Source: Leptofilum sp965223525 (GTDB taxonomy: Bacteria; Chloroflexota; Anaerolineae; Promineifilales; Promineifilaceae). Taken from it: a stretch of DNA of 64,000 nucleotides. The stretch is from positions 248,001 to 312,000 of the forward strand of contig NZ_CBDCWX010000005.1 of NCBI RefSeq assembly GCF_965223525.1, read 5' to 3'. A model generated the notes under the pieces. It did no database searches, was not told the DNA's origin, and worked only from the letters and a program-made list of their open reading frames with translations. Of this stretch, positions 51,814-59,976 are shown piece after piece. A program made the position numbers and the translations under genes. The stretch's first letter is position 1; every line of letters starts with the position of its first letter.

Positions 51814-53859
51814 ATGAGCAACGACACAACAACACAGCACCAACTCATCTTCATGCCGTCGGGCAGGCGGGGGAAGGTGGCGGCGGGTACGGCCGTACTC
51901 GATGCGGCCCGTCAGCTAGGGGTAGAAATTGAAAGCATCTGCGGTGGACGGCTAACCTGTAACAAATGCCGCATCCAGGTAGAGGCGGGTAACTTTGCCA
52001 AACATGGCATCACCTCCCATCCCGACCACCTTTCACCCATGACAAATGATGAAGCCTACCTGCTGGAGAAGCTAGACAGCCTCGACTGCCGCCTGTCCTG
52101 TCAGGCACAGGTGCAGGGGGATGCCCTCATCTTCGTGCCGGAAGAAAGTCGCGGCCAAAAGCAGATCATCCGCAAATCGGCCACGGAACGCGCCATTGAG
52201 ATTGCTCCCGCCATTCGCCAAATTTATGTGCAGGTAGATAACGCCAAACTGGGCGAACATCGTGGCGATTGGGGCCGCTTGCAGGATGCCCTGGCCGCCC
52301 AAGAAGATTTGCACAATCTCACCATTGATTTACGGGCACTCCGCAAATTACAGCCCGCCCTGCGTAAAGAAAAGTGGGCGGTCACCGTAATTATTTGGCA
52401 AGAGCGCGAAGTGATTGACATACAACCTGGCTATGCCGAAGGCATTTATGGCCTGGCCGTAGACATCGGCAGCACGACGGTGGCTGGGCATCTGTGCGAT
52501 TTGCGTACCGGCCACATTTTAGCGACCGAATCGGTCATGAATCCGCAAGTGACCTATGGCGAAGATTTGATGAGCCGCATCTCCTACGCCATCGAAAATA
52601 AAGATGGCGTGACAAAGATGCACGAGGCGGTCATTGAAGCCTTGAACAAGCTGGCCGCACGCGCCGCCAGAGAGGCTGGCGTTCAGGCGCGGCAAATCCA
52701 TGAAGCCGTTTTTGTCGGTAACACCACAATGGTGCATCTGCTCCTGGGCATTCATCCGCAGGAGCTGGGCGGTGCGCCCTTTGCCCTGGCCAACCGGGAC
52801 GGCATGGATATTCGCGCTCGTGAATTGGGTTTGCGCTTTCACCCAGGGGCTTACGTTCATCTGCTGCCTGCCGAAGCAGGACACGTCGGCGCAGACAACG
52901 TGGGCGTTTTGCTGGCAGAAGCCCCGCACAAGCAGGATGAGCTGATGCTGATCATTGATGTGGGTACGAATGCTGAAATCGTGCTAGGCAATCAAGAATG
53001 GCTAATGAGCGCATCCAGCCCGACTGGCCCAGCCTTTGAAGGGGCGCAAATTGAACACGGGATGCGGGCTGCACCGGGCGCCATTGAGCGGGTTCGCATC
53101 GATCCGGTAACAAAAGAGCCGCGCTTCCGGGTGATTGGTGAAGAAAAGTGGTCAGATAGCTGGAATTTGGCAGCCGATGCCCCGCCAGAAGATCAGCCGC
53201 AGCATTTGGCAGCAGGCATTTGTGGCTCTGGCATTATTGAAGCGGTTGCTGAACTGTATTTGGCACAGGTGTTGCTGCCAGACGGCCGTTTCAATCCCAA
53301 CTGCCCCTCGCCACGCCTGCAATGGGAAGGCCCAAGGGGTTCCTACATCTTAGCCACAGAAGACGAGACCACGACGGAACGGCCGTTACGCATCACCCAA
53401 AACGATGTGCGGAATATTCAGCTAGGCAAAGCAGCCCTTTACGCAGGCGCCAAGCTGCTGATGAATCGGGCAAACATTACCGAGGTAGACAAGGTGATTT
53501 TAGCCGGTGCCTTTGGCAGCTACATTGATACCAAACACGCCATGGTGCTAGGGCTGATTCCCAACTGTGATTTGGCTAAAGTCCATGCGGTGGGCAACGC
53601 CGCCGGGGACGGGGCGCGGATTGCCCTGCTAAACAAGCAAAAGCGCGTTGAGGCACAGGATTTGGTAGAGTCGGTAAGGTATGTGGAAACGGCCGTAGAC
53701 CCCGATTTCCAGGACGAATTTGCCAACGCTATTCACATCCCCCACGCCAGCGATTCCTTTAGCCACATCGCCGACATCTTGCCCCGGAAAACGGCCGCTT
53801 CGGCCAACGGTACAGCCCCCCAACGTAGAAGGCGACGGGCTGTCCTTAACCGAGAATAG
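51814..53859 (+). CDS. Reductive activator of corrinoid proteins (2Fe-2S, ASKHA DUF4445)
   Basis: 681 residues. N-terminal ferredoxin-type cluster: Cys43, Cys49, Cys52 (CGGRLTCNKC) and Cys96 in DCRLSC. A linker follows, then an ASKHA ATPase from about residue 213 (GLAVDIGSTTVAGHLCD, IIDVGTNAEIVLG, GICGSGIIEAVAEL, AGAFGSYID). Corrinoid cofactors occasionally oxidise to Co(II); this family uses ATP and the 2Fe-2S cluster to return them to Co(I). Completes a four-component corrinoid methyl-transfer system with 45582, 49785 and 51085. Basic C-terminal tail. Confidence 0.95.
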   Translation: MSNDTTTQHQLIFMPSGRRGKVAAGTAVLDAARQLGVEIESICGGRLTCNKCRIQVEAGNFAKHGITSHPDHLSPMTNDEAYLLEKLDSLDCRLSCQAQVQGDALIFVPEESRGQKQIIRKSATERAIEIAPAIRQIYVQVDNAKLGEHRGDWGRLQDALAAQEDLHNLTIDLRALRKLQPALRKEKWAVTVIIWQEREVIDIQPGYAEGIYGLAVDIGSTTVAGHLCDLRTGHILATESVMNPQVTYGEDLMSRISYAIENKDGVTKMHEAVIEALNKLAARAAREAGVQARQIHEAVFVGNTTMVHLLLGIHPQELGGAPFALANRDGMDIRARELGLRFHPGAYVHLLPAEAGHVGADNVGVLLAEAPHKQDELMLIIDVGTNAEIVLGNQEWLMSASSPTGPAFEGAQIEHGMRAAPGAIERVRIDPVTKEPRFRVIGEEKWSDSWNLAADAPPEDQPQHLAAGICGSGIIEAVAELYLAQVLLPDGRFNPNCPSPRLQWEGPRGSYILATEDETTTERPLRITQNDVRNIQLGKAALYAGAKLLMNRANITEVDKVILAGAFGSYIDTKHAMVLGLIPNCDLAKVHAVGNAAGDGARIALLNKQKRVEAQDLVESVRYVETAVDPDFQDEFANAIHIPHASDSFSHIADILPRKTAASANGTAPQRRRRRAVLNRE

Positions 53860-53894
53860 AGTGTGTAATCTGCAAATAGTTTGATAGCATTGTA

Positions 53895-53956
53895 AGAATA
53901 CAAAAGTCTCTTAAAGTTGAGTGAAAATCCAGAAGTAGCAAAGACTTTTGTATTCT
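53895..53956. repeat. Inverted repeat, CAAAAGTCT family (copy 2)
   Basis: AGAATACAAAAGTCT and AGACTTTTGTATTCT are exact 15-base complements; TAACAT follows as in the copy at 35023-35084. Confidence 0.82.
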
Positions 53957-53978
53957 GCGCTACGTAACATGAGCTTGC

Positions 53979-54011
53979 AATTGGGTAATTGACTGCTTAA
54001 ATTACCCAATT
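53979..54011. repeat. Inverted repeat AATTGGGTAATT/AATTACCCAATT
   Basis: Exact 12-base arms with a 9-base loop in the spacer before the flavoprotein gene. Confidence 0.7.
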
Positions 54012-54048
54012 ACTCTAATACAAGACCCACAAATAAAGGAGACGAAAG

Positions 54049-54591
54049 ATGGCAAAAGTAATTATTGTTGGTGATGGCCCTGGTGGTTTAAGCGCTGCCC
54101 TTCTTCTAGCCAAATTAGACACAGAGGTGACGGTTTTCGGTGTTGACGAGACCGATATGCACAAAGCAATGCTCTACAACTATCTGGGCATCCCGGAAAT
54201 GACCGGCAGCGAGTTCCAGAAAGTGTCTCGCCAGCAGGTAGCCAGTTTTGGGGCCGATTTACAGAAAAAATTAGTAACTGGCATTGAAAAAACGGCCGAT
54301 GGCTTTGTCGTCACCACAGAAGGCGGAGAACAGCACCAAAGTAAATATGTTATCCTGGCCGAAGGCAAAAAGGTCGCCTTGAGTATGGAATTGGGCTTAA
54401 CCCAAAAGGCGCAAAATGTGCCGGTTAAGCGTGGCGGTTATACAGACATTGAGGGGCTTTTTGTCATTGGCCGCAGCGCCAACATTTTACGCAGCCAGGC
54501 CATCATCTCCGCTGGTGAAGGTGCTGCTACTGCGTTGGAGATCCTCTCGGCTGAATCTGGCAAAGATGTACGTGATTTTGATTCTGTGTAA
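54049..54591 (+). CDS. Short FAD-dependent oxidoreductase, thioredoxin-reductase-like
   Basis: 180 residues, about half the length of a thioredoxin reductase. It has the FAD-binding start VIIVGDGPGGLSAALLLAKL and an ending typical of the FAD domain (GLFVIGRSANILRSQAIISAGEGAATALEI), but no NADPH domain and no CxxC pair. It therefore may receive electrons from a partner rather than from NADPH directly. AAAGGAG precedes the ATG. The next gene follows by 14 bases. Possible electron route to the corrinoid activator; inferred from position only. Confidence 0.85.
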   Translation: MAKVIIVGDGPGGLSAALLLAKLDTEVTVFGVDETDMHKAMLYNYLGIPEMTGSEFQKVSRQQVASFGADLQKKLVTGIEKTADGFVVTTEGGEQHQSKYVILAEGKKVALSMELGLTQKAQNVPVKRGGYTDIEGLFVIGRSANILRSQAIISAGEGAATALEILSAESGKDVRDFDSV

Positions 54592-54605
54592 GGATTGTTC
54601 GGGCG

Positions 54606-54911
54606 GTGCCAACAAAGTTTCAAGTTATTTATTGGCGGGATATTCCGGTGCAGGTGCGGGTGAAGAACGGCCGTAACCGCCACACCCTGCCTCTTTCTGA
54701 CCGCTTTCAAAAGACCGTCCATCGCGCCGCTTACCGCGCCAAAGCGATTACTGGGGATGCCTATATCGAAGAGTGGCGGCCGTCTGAGTGGCAGGTGCGG
54801 GAAGGTGCGTTGGTTGAAGTGGCAACGGCCGTCGCCGCCGACCTAGAAGCAGCTTATCCAGACCAACTATTAGACACGCTGGCACGCAACAAAGGCTTCG
54901 CCGAAGGGTAA
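54606..54911 (+). CDS. 'Virulence factor' domain protein, first copy
   Basis: 101 residues from a GTG. FQVIYWRDIPVQVRVKNGRN, LSDRFQKTVHRAAYRAK, DAYIEEWRPSEW and EAAYPDQLL match the small domain labelled 'virulence factor' (PF13769), whose role is unknown despite the name. It forms a pair with 55068 and follows the corrinoid activator and flavoprotein, so I expect a role in the same pathway. Confidence 0.82.
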   Translation: MPTKFQVIYWRDIPVQVRVKNGRNRHTLPLSDRFQKTVHRAAYRAKAITGDAYIEEWRPSEWQVREGALVEVATAVAADLEAAYPDQLLDTLARNKGFAEG

Positions 54912-54956
54912 ACACGGATTTTGATAGTGTCCCTAAATTTTTGCCACTCTAATTTA

Positions 54957-55004
54957 TTTCGTATTGCGTAGCCAGAGTGAATTGACGGAATACGCAATAC
55001 GAAA
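54957..55004. repeat. CGTATTGCGTA inverted repeat (copy 1)
   Basis: TTTCGTATTGCGTA (54957-54970) and TACGCAATACGAAA (54991-55004), exact 14-base complements, with CACTCTAATT/GAGTGAATT units nested outside and inside. Copies at 56556-56602 and 61713-61774. Confidence 0.8.
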
Positions 55005-55067
55005 TACGGAGCTAGTGAAAAACTTAGGATTCTACCGATTTTTCATAATTTTCAGAGGGGACAATTG

Positions 55068-55376
55068 ATGGCAGTGAAATACCAAATCATTTATTGGCGG
55101 GATATTCCCGCGCAGGTAAAAGCCCGGGCTGGGCGTCAACGACTGTCGAAACCACTGTCCAAACGCTTTGAAGTCGCCATTGACGAGGCCGCCATGCGCG
55201 CAGGTAAAACAGAATCTGAGGCTTATTTAGCCGAATGGCGCAACGGCGAATGGCAAGAAAGTGAAGGTGAGCCAGAAACGCTGCTTGCCAAATTTGTATC
55301 CGAATTAGAAGCAGCTTATCCACCAGATAAATTGCGTACCTTGATCCGGCAAGGAGGTCTAGAGGGAAAGCAATAA
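55068..55376 (+). CDS. 'Virulence factor' domain protein, second copy
   Basis: 102 residues, ATG with AGAGGGG upstream. Same plan as the copy at 54606 (YQIIYWRDIPAQVKARAG, LSKRFEVAIDEAAMRAGK, EAYLAEWRNGEW, ELEAAYPPDKL) and closer to the usual family pattern. The two are roughly half identical by eye, so an old duplication. Function unknown. Confidence 0.85.
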   Translation: MAVKYQIIYWRDIPAQVKARAGRQRLSKPLSKRFEVAIDEAAMRAGKTESEAYLAEWRNGEWQESEGEPETLLAKFVSELEAAYPPDKLRTLIRQGGLEGKQ

Positions 55377-55427
55377 AGCGGGCGGTGATGCTACTAAGTC
55401 TCGCCCACTTTTAGATAGTTCTTGACG

Positions 55428-55441
55428 CGGAAACGATTCCG
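55428..55441 (+). promoter_or_regulatory. LacI-type operator CGGAAACGATTCCG within a promoter
   Basis: CGGAA-ACGA-TTCCG, a near-perfect palindrome with the central CG common to LacI operators. It lies between TTGACG (55422-55427) and TATTCT (55443-55448). Different from the operator of the first LacI gene. Likely autorepression site of the second regulator. Confidence 0.6.
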
Positions 55442-55495
55442 GTATTCTTCGTGAAACTTGCGAATTTGGCCGTTATTAGACCCCTTTTCCAAATT

Positions 55496-56497
55496 ATGCC
55501 TGTTACGATTGAAGATATTTCCAAACAGTTGGGTGTCTCCATCTCCACCGTTTCCAGAGCGTTAAACGGTAAGGCTGATGTCTCTGAAGCGACGAAAGAG
55601 CGCGTGCAGCAGGTTGCTCAAAAAATGGGCTACCAGCCCAGTGCCGCTGCCCGCAACTTGCGCCGCCAGCGTACAGAGAAGATCGGGTTTGTATTCAATG
55701 ACGCTATTTCACACTTTAGTGATTACTTTGCTGAAATCATTGCGGGAGCTACAACCGAAGCCGAAGAAAATGGACACAATATTGTCCTTTATACGAATAA
55801 AGGTGATTCTGCCGACGGACTTTTGAATTTATGCAAAACCCGCGAAGTAGATGGGCTGATCCTGGTTTGGAACCATGTACCTTCGGCTATCATTGATCCC
55901 TTAATTGCCGAGGGGTTGCCTTTTGTCATTTTAGGACGGCGCGTGAATCATCCCCAAGCTTCCTATATTACTCCTGATAACTACAATGGAGCCATGGCCT
56001 TAATGCAGCATTTACTTTCATTAGGCCACACGCGAATTGGCTTTATTACACGCCCTTTAATGAAATTGACCTATGTGGATCGCTTTGCAGCATATACGGA
56101 TGCACTAGAAAATGCAGGCATCCCCTTTGACTCCAGTTTAGTTGTTGAAACCGAAGGCGGTAAAGAATGCAACAGTTTAGCAACGAAGCAGCTGCTAGAT
56201 TTGCCCGTCCCCCCCACGGCCGCCATTGCCTTTCATGACCTAATCGCTGTTGATGTTCTGACAGTTATTTTGGAACGTGGCCTGCGTGTACCCCAAGACA
56301 TTGCCCTAGCAGGCTTCGATGGCTTAAATGCCTCCTTACTCGTGAAACCCTCGATCACGACAGTTAAGCAACCACTGCGAGAAATCGGTGAGCAATCTGT
56401 TCAGGCATTGCTCCGCTGTATTGAAAATAGCAAACAACCACCCATTCAAAAAACGTTACCTGTTCAATTAGAAATTAGGGAATCAACTAGTGGGTAG
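55496..56497 (+). CDS. LacI-family transcriptional regulator of the sugar importer
   Basis: 333 residues from the ATG at 55496, just before the HTH (VTIEDISKQLGVSISTVSRA). Hinge NLRRQRTEKIGFV and effector domain (DGLILVWNHVPS, IALAGFDGLNASLLV) are standard. A GTG at 55451, only two bases after a TATTCT, is an alternative start with 15 more residues. It precedes the ABC importer genes and probably controls them in response to the imported sugar. Confidence 0.93.
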   Translation: MPVTIEDISKQLGVSISTVSRALNGKADVSEATKERVQQVAQKMGYQPSAAARNLRRQRTEKIGFVFNDAISHFSDYFAEIIAGATTEAEENGHNIVLYTNKGDSADGLLNLCKTREVDGLILVWNHVPSAIIDPLIAEGLPFVILGRRVNHPQASYITPDNYNGAMALMQHLLSLGHTRIGFITRPLMKLTYVDRFAAYTDALENAGIPFDSSLVVETEGGKECNSLATKQLLDLPVPPTAAIAFHDLIAVDVLTVILERGLRVPQDIALAGFDGLNASLLVKPSITTVKQPLREIGEQSVQALLRCIENSKQPPIQKTLPVQLEIRESTSG

Positions 56498-56555
56498 TCA
56501 TCCTAATTTCCAAAGGAGACGACATGAGCGCAGGCTCAACCGTGTGAATGAAAAT

Positions 56556-56602
56556 CGTATTGCGTATTCCGTTTTTTTACGCACCACGCAATACGCAATA
56601 CG
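56556..56602. repeat. CGTATTGCGTA inverted repeat (copy 2)
   Basis: CGTATTGCGTAT (56556-56567) and ATACGCAATACG (56591-56602) in the leader of the binding-protein gene. Confidence 0.8.
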
Positions 56603-56683
56603 TTGAAGGAGGTGCGATGGCATAAAAACAAATAAAAAGAACCAGAAATATCGTCTTAAATAATCCTACAAGGAGAAGAATAA

Positions 56684-58120
56684 ATGAAAAAGTTTAGCTT
56701 ATTATTGATTAGCCTGTTGTTGTTTGGCATGTTGCTCGTTGCTTGTGGCGGTGGTGACGATGAAACGCCCGCTGAAGAAGATACCACAACTGAAGATAGT
56801 ACCGTAGCAGAAGACAGCGGTGACGAAGAGATGGCCGAAGAAGACAGCGAAGAAGCGATGGCCGAGGAAGAGCTGCCCTATGGCCTAACCCCCGGCAAGC
56901 CATACGACGGCACAGAGATTAACTTCCTCATCTGCTGCCCCACAACGGCACAATTTGTCGCCTGGTCTGAACGCGCTGAAATGTTTACAGAAATGACGGG
57001 TATCACCGTAAACTTTGCCAATGAGCCTTGGGGTTCCTTCCAAGAGCGCATTGTCACTGAATCCATTGCCGGTACTGGTGCATATGATGCCGTTGTCTGG
57101 TTAGATGTCTGGGGTCCGGCATTCATTCAAACATTGGAGCCGCTGGAACCGTACATTGAGCGTGATGGTATTGATTATGCAGATGATTATCCACCTTCAT
57201 TCATGCAAGCGGCCGTTCTTGACGGCACGCAATACGGATTCCCCGTGCGAACCCACGCTTTTGTCCTCCATTATCGAGAAGATGTTTTTGAAGAGCTAGG
57301 GTTAGAGCCACCGACAACCTGGAACGAGATGATTGAGGTCGGCCGTACCATCCAGGAAAACACCGATTTGGCCGGCCACGCCAACTATTATGGCGTGGGT
57401 ACAGCCCAAAACCTGTTCATCTGGGCACTGCAGCTTTGGGGCAACGGCGGCGACATCTTTGACGAAGATTTCCGACCCATCTTTAACAATGCTGCCGGGG
57501 TCGAAGCGACCGAACTGTATGCCTCAATGGCCGAAATTGGCCCCGAAGCCCAGTTCTCTATTGGCGAAGGTGATGCGCGTCTCTCCGTCACCACGGGTGA
57601 ATCGGCCATGATCATTGGCTGGTGGTGGTTTGCTCCCACCTTTAACGACCCCGAAGCGGCTGCCGAAGAGGTCGTTGGCAACGTTGGTCATGCGCCTGTA
57701 CCTGCTGTTGAGGGTTCAGAACCCGTCAGCTTTGCTCTGTCAATCCCCGTTGGCATTTCTTCTTTCTCGCAAAACAAAGATGCTGCCTGGGAGTGGGTCA
57801 AATTCCTGTCTCATCCTCAATCGGATCTAGAGGTTGTTACGGATAAGAGCCGACCAGAGGTCAATACGGTTGTCGTCTCTCATTCATCGAACCTGGTTAA
57901 TCCAGAGGTGAATGAAGTAAATGGTGGGCTGCATGAATCGGCCGCTCCCGGTCTGGCCAACTCGCGCATTATGCCGCTCATCCCCGAATGGGCTGAGGTC
58001 GCTTCCATCTTGGAAGTCGCTATTAACGATATTGCTCTTGGTGCTGATGTGCAGGAAACGCTTGACGAGGCTGCATCCGATGTCGAGGGCGTGATGGAAC
58101 GCGCAGGCTACTACGAGTAA
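56684..58120 (+). CDS. Carbohydrate ABC transporter substrate-binding lipoprotein
   Basis: 478 residues. Lipoprotein signal (LLLFGMLLVACGGG, Cys near 21), 45 residues of acidic Glu/Asp/Thr linker, then a family-1 extracellular solute-binding fold (EINFLICCPTTAQFVAWSER, YDAVVWLDVWGPAFIQTLEPL, DGTQYGFPVRTHAFVLHYRED). Binds a sugar or related compound outside the membrane and delivers it to the permeases downstream. AAGGAG precedes the ATG. A strong terminator-like hairpin separates it from the permeases, which would favour extra binding protein. Confidence 0.94.
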   Translation: MKKFSLLLISLLLFGMLLVACGGGDDETPAEEDTTTEDSTVAEDSGDEEMAEEDSEEAMAEEELPYGLTPGKPYDGTEINFLICCPTTAQFVAWSERAEMFTEMTGITVNFANEPWGSFQERIVTESIAGTGAYDAVVWLDVWGPAFIQTLEPLEPYIERDGIDYADDYPPSFMQAAVLDGTQYGFPVRTHAFVLHYREDVFEELGLEPPTTWNEMIEVGRTIQENTDLAGHANYYGVGTAQNLFIWALQLWGNGGDIFDEDFRPIFNNAAGVEATELYASMAEIGPEAQFSIGEGDARLSVTTGESAMIIGWWWFAPTFNDPEAAAEEVVGNVGHAPVPAVEGSEPVSFALSIPVGISSFSQNKDAAWEWVKFLSHPQSDLEVVTDKSRPEVNTVVVSHSSNLVNPEVNEVNGGLHESAAPGLANSRIMPLIPEWAEVASILEVAINDIALGADVQETLDEAASDVEGVMERAGYYE

Positions 58121-58167
58121 ACAGTCGTGCACTGGTTAACGTGGCGAGCTAACGTCTCGCCTTGACA

Positions 58168-58200
58168 AAAGGCGCGAATAGTCACCTATTCGCGCTTTTT
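58168..58200 (+). terminator. Intercistronic terminator/attenuator hairpin
   Basis: GCGCGAATAG (58172-58181), TCAC loop, CTATTCGCGC (58186-58195), then TTTTT. It lies between the binding-protein gene and the permease genes and probably reduces, rather than stops, transcription into them. Confidence 0.85.
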
Positions 58201-58265
58201 ACACTTTTATCTTGCACTAGCTCGCCGAGCCAAGTTTAAGGATTTAAGGAAGGAGAAATCTAGCG

Positions 58266-59147
58266 ATGGAAAGAGGAAAAGCTATGAAGTACGTCCTCAT
58301 CGGGCCGACGCTGCTGATTGTGTTCGCTGTGTCACTCTACCCGATGATATTCGCCTTCGTCACGAGCTTTCGGGATTGGCGGCTGGCGCGCTCGCTGACC
58401 CCCGAAGAGTTCGTCGGTTTTGAAAATTACACCCGCGCCTTTCTGGACGAGAACTTTCTCAACAGCTTATGGGTCACAATGCGCTATGTTGTGATCTCCG
58501 TGTCCCTTTCTATCGTTTTGGGACTGCTGTTTGCCGTCATTTTACAGAGGCGGAGCGTACTGACGTCGGTGGCAAAGGTGGTGTTGGTGTTGCCGTTTGC
58601 CGTGGCGCCAGCACTGCGCGGCCTTACATGGCGCTTTATGCTCAATCCACAGTACGGTGCCTACGACAAGCTGATTGACACCCTGTTTCCCTTTATGGCT
58701 GACATTCAGTGGTTGTCCGAACCGCTCTGGGCGCTAATAATGATGGCGACGACCGAGGTTTGGGGCTGGTCGTCGCTGGTGGGTCTAATGTTTTTAGGGG
58801 CGCTAGGCACGATCAATCCGGAGGTGACGGAAGCTGCCGCCCTTGACGGCGCAAATGAGTGGCAGACGTTCTGGCGCGTAACCATTCCAATGATCTCGCC
58901 GATCATTCTGTTGGTGACGCTGCTTCGCATCATCTTCTCGCTCAAGGTATTCGATCAGGTGGTGACACTGACAGGCGGTGGCCCAGGCAACTCAACCGAG
59001 ACACTCAACTACTTTGTCTACAAGGCTGGCTTCCGCTTCTTTGACTTTGGGTATGCGTCAGCACTGGGCTACATCTTGGTGGCGATCTTGTTTGTAGCGG
59101 CCTTCTTTTACGTCAGGATGCTACTGGGAGGTGAGCAAAATGCGTAA
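58266..59147 (+). CDS. Sugar ABC transporter permease, MalF/UgpA-type
   Basis: 293 residues, six membrane helices. The coupling-helix EAA motif is EAAALDGANEWQTFWRVTIP; GGPGNSTETLNYFVYKAGF near the end is characteristic of the UgpA/LacF class. ATG with GAAGGAG-type site. Pairs with the MalG-type permease, whose start overlaps its end by eight bases. No ATPase gene in the operon: a shared MsmK/UgpC-like ATPase elsewhere must energise it. This gene contains no ACGGCCGT, unlike most of the window. Confidence 0.94.
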   Translation: MERGKAMKYVLIGPTLLIVFAVSLYPMIFAFVTSFRDWRLARSLTPEEFVGFENYTRAFLDENFLNSLWVTMRYVVISVSLSIVLGLLFAVILQRRSVLTSVAKVVLVLPFAVAPALRGLTWRFMLNPQYGAYDKLIDTLFPFMADIQWLSEPLWALIMMATTEVWGWSSLVGLMFLGALGTINPEVTEAAALDGANEWQTFWRVTIPMISPIILLVTLLRIIFSLKVFDQVVTLTGGGPGNSTETLNYFVYKAGFRFFDFGYASALGYILVAILFVAAFFYVRMLLGGEQNA

Positions 59148-59976
59148 AATCAGTACCCGCAATATGGTGATGAGCCTGCTGCACACGGCAGGTGTTTTGT
59201 TCATTATCTTTTACATTCTGTTCCCTATCTTCTGGATCACGATCACGGCGTTCAAAACGCGCCGCGATGCGTTTACAACCAAGATATTTTTTACGCCAAC
59301 ATTCGATAATTTCTCCGTTCTGTTTGACGGTAACCCATACGACTTCACGCCGCTGATTCGCAACAGTGTCTTTATTGCGGTTACAACGGTCGCTATTGCC
59401 GTGCCGCTGGCGATTATGGCGGCCTATGCGTTTTCGCGCTACAAGTTTCGCGGTAAAAACAGCCTGTTGATCCTGGTGTTGTCTGCTCAGTTTCTGCCCG
59501 CCACCGTTGTCCTACTGCCCTACTTCATTCAGTTCCGCAACTTGGGCTTGCTTGATACGTTGCAAGGACTGCTCATCCTTAACCTGGCAGGCGCGATCCC
59601 GTTTGGCATCTGGTTGGTGAAGGGGTTTATAGATTCGTTGCCACAAGAGATTGAACAGGCGGCACTCGTTGACGGTGCCACCGAGTTTCAGGTGCTGCGC
59701 TACGTGACGATACCGCTGATCAGGCCAGGTATCATCGTGGCGGTTGTGTTTGCGTTTGTCGGCGCATGGAACGAGTTTCTATTCGCGTTTATTATGACCA
59801 GCTCAGAAAAGGCGCGGCCGATGATGGTTGGCCTGCTGTCGCTGGTGGAAGTTCAGGGCGTTCCGTGGGAGCTGATGTCGGCTGCTGGCCTGATCATTAT
59901 GGTGCCGATATTCATTCTGGCTATAGCGATCCGCAAGCATTTTGTTGGCGGCTTGACAATGGGGGCTGTGAAGTGA
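59140..59976 (+). CDS. Sugar ABC transporter permease, MalG/UgpE-type
   Basis: 278 residues from the ATG at 59140 (GGGAGGTGAGC upstream), overlapping the previous gene. Six helices; EAA motif EQAALVDGATEFQVLRYVTIP, and MAAYAFSRYKFRGKNSLLILVL is the usual third-helix signature. Second half of the sugar channel. The next gene's GTG overlaps its stop (GTGA). Like its neighbour it lacks ACGGCCGT. Confidence 0.94.
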   Translation: MRKISTRNMVMSLLHTAGVLFIIFYILFPIFWITITAFKTRRDAFTTKIFFTPTFDNFSVLFDGNPYDFTPLIRNSVFIAVTTVAIAVPLAIMAAYAFSRYKFRGKNSLLILVLSAQFLPATVVLLPYFIQFRNLGLLDTLQGLLILNLAGAIPFGIWLVKGFIDSLPQEIEQAALVDGATEFQVLRYVTIPLIRPGIIVAVVFAFVGAWNEFLFAFIMTSSEKARPMMVGLLSLVEVQGVPWELMSAAGLIIMVPIFILAIAIRKHFVGGLTMGAVK

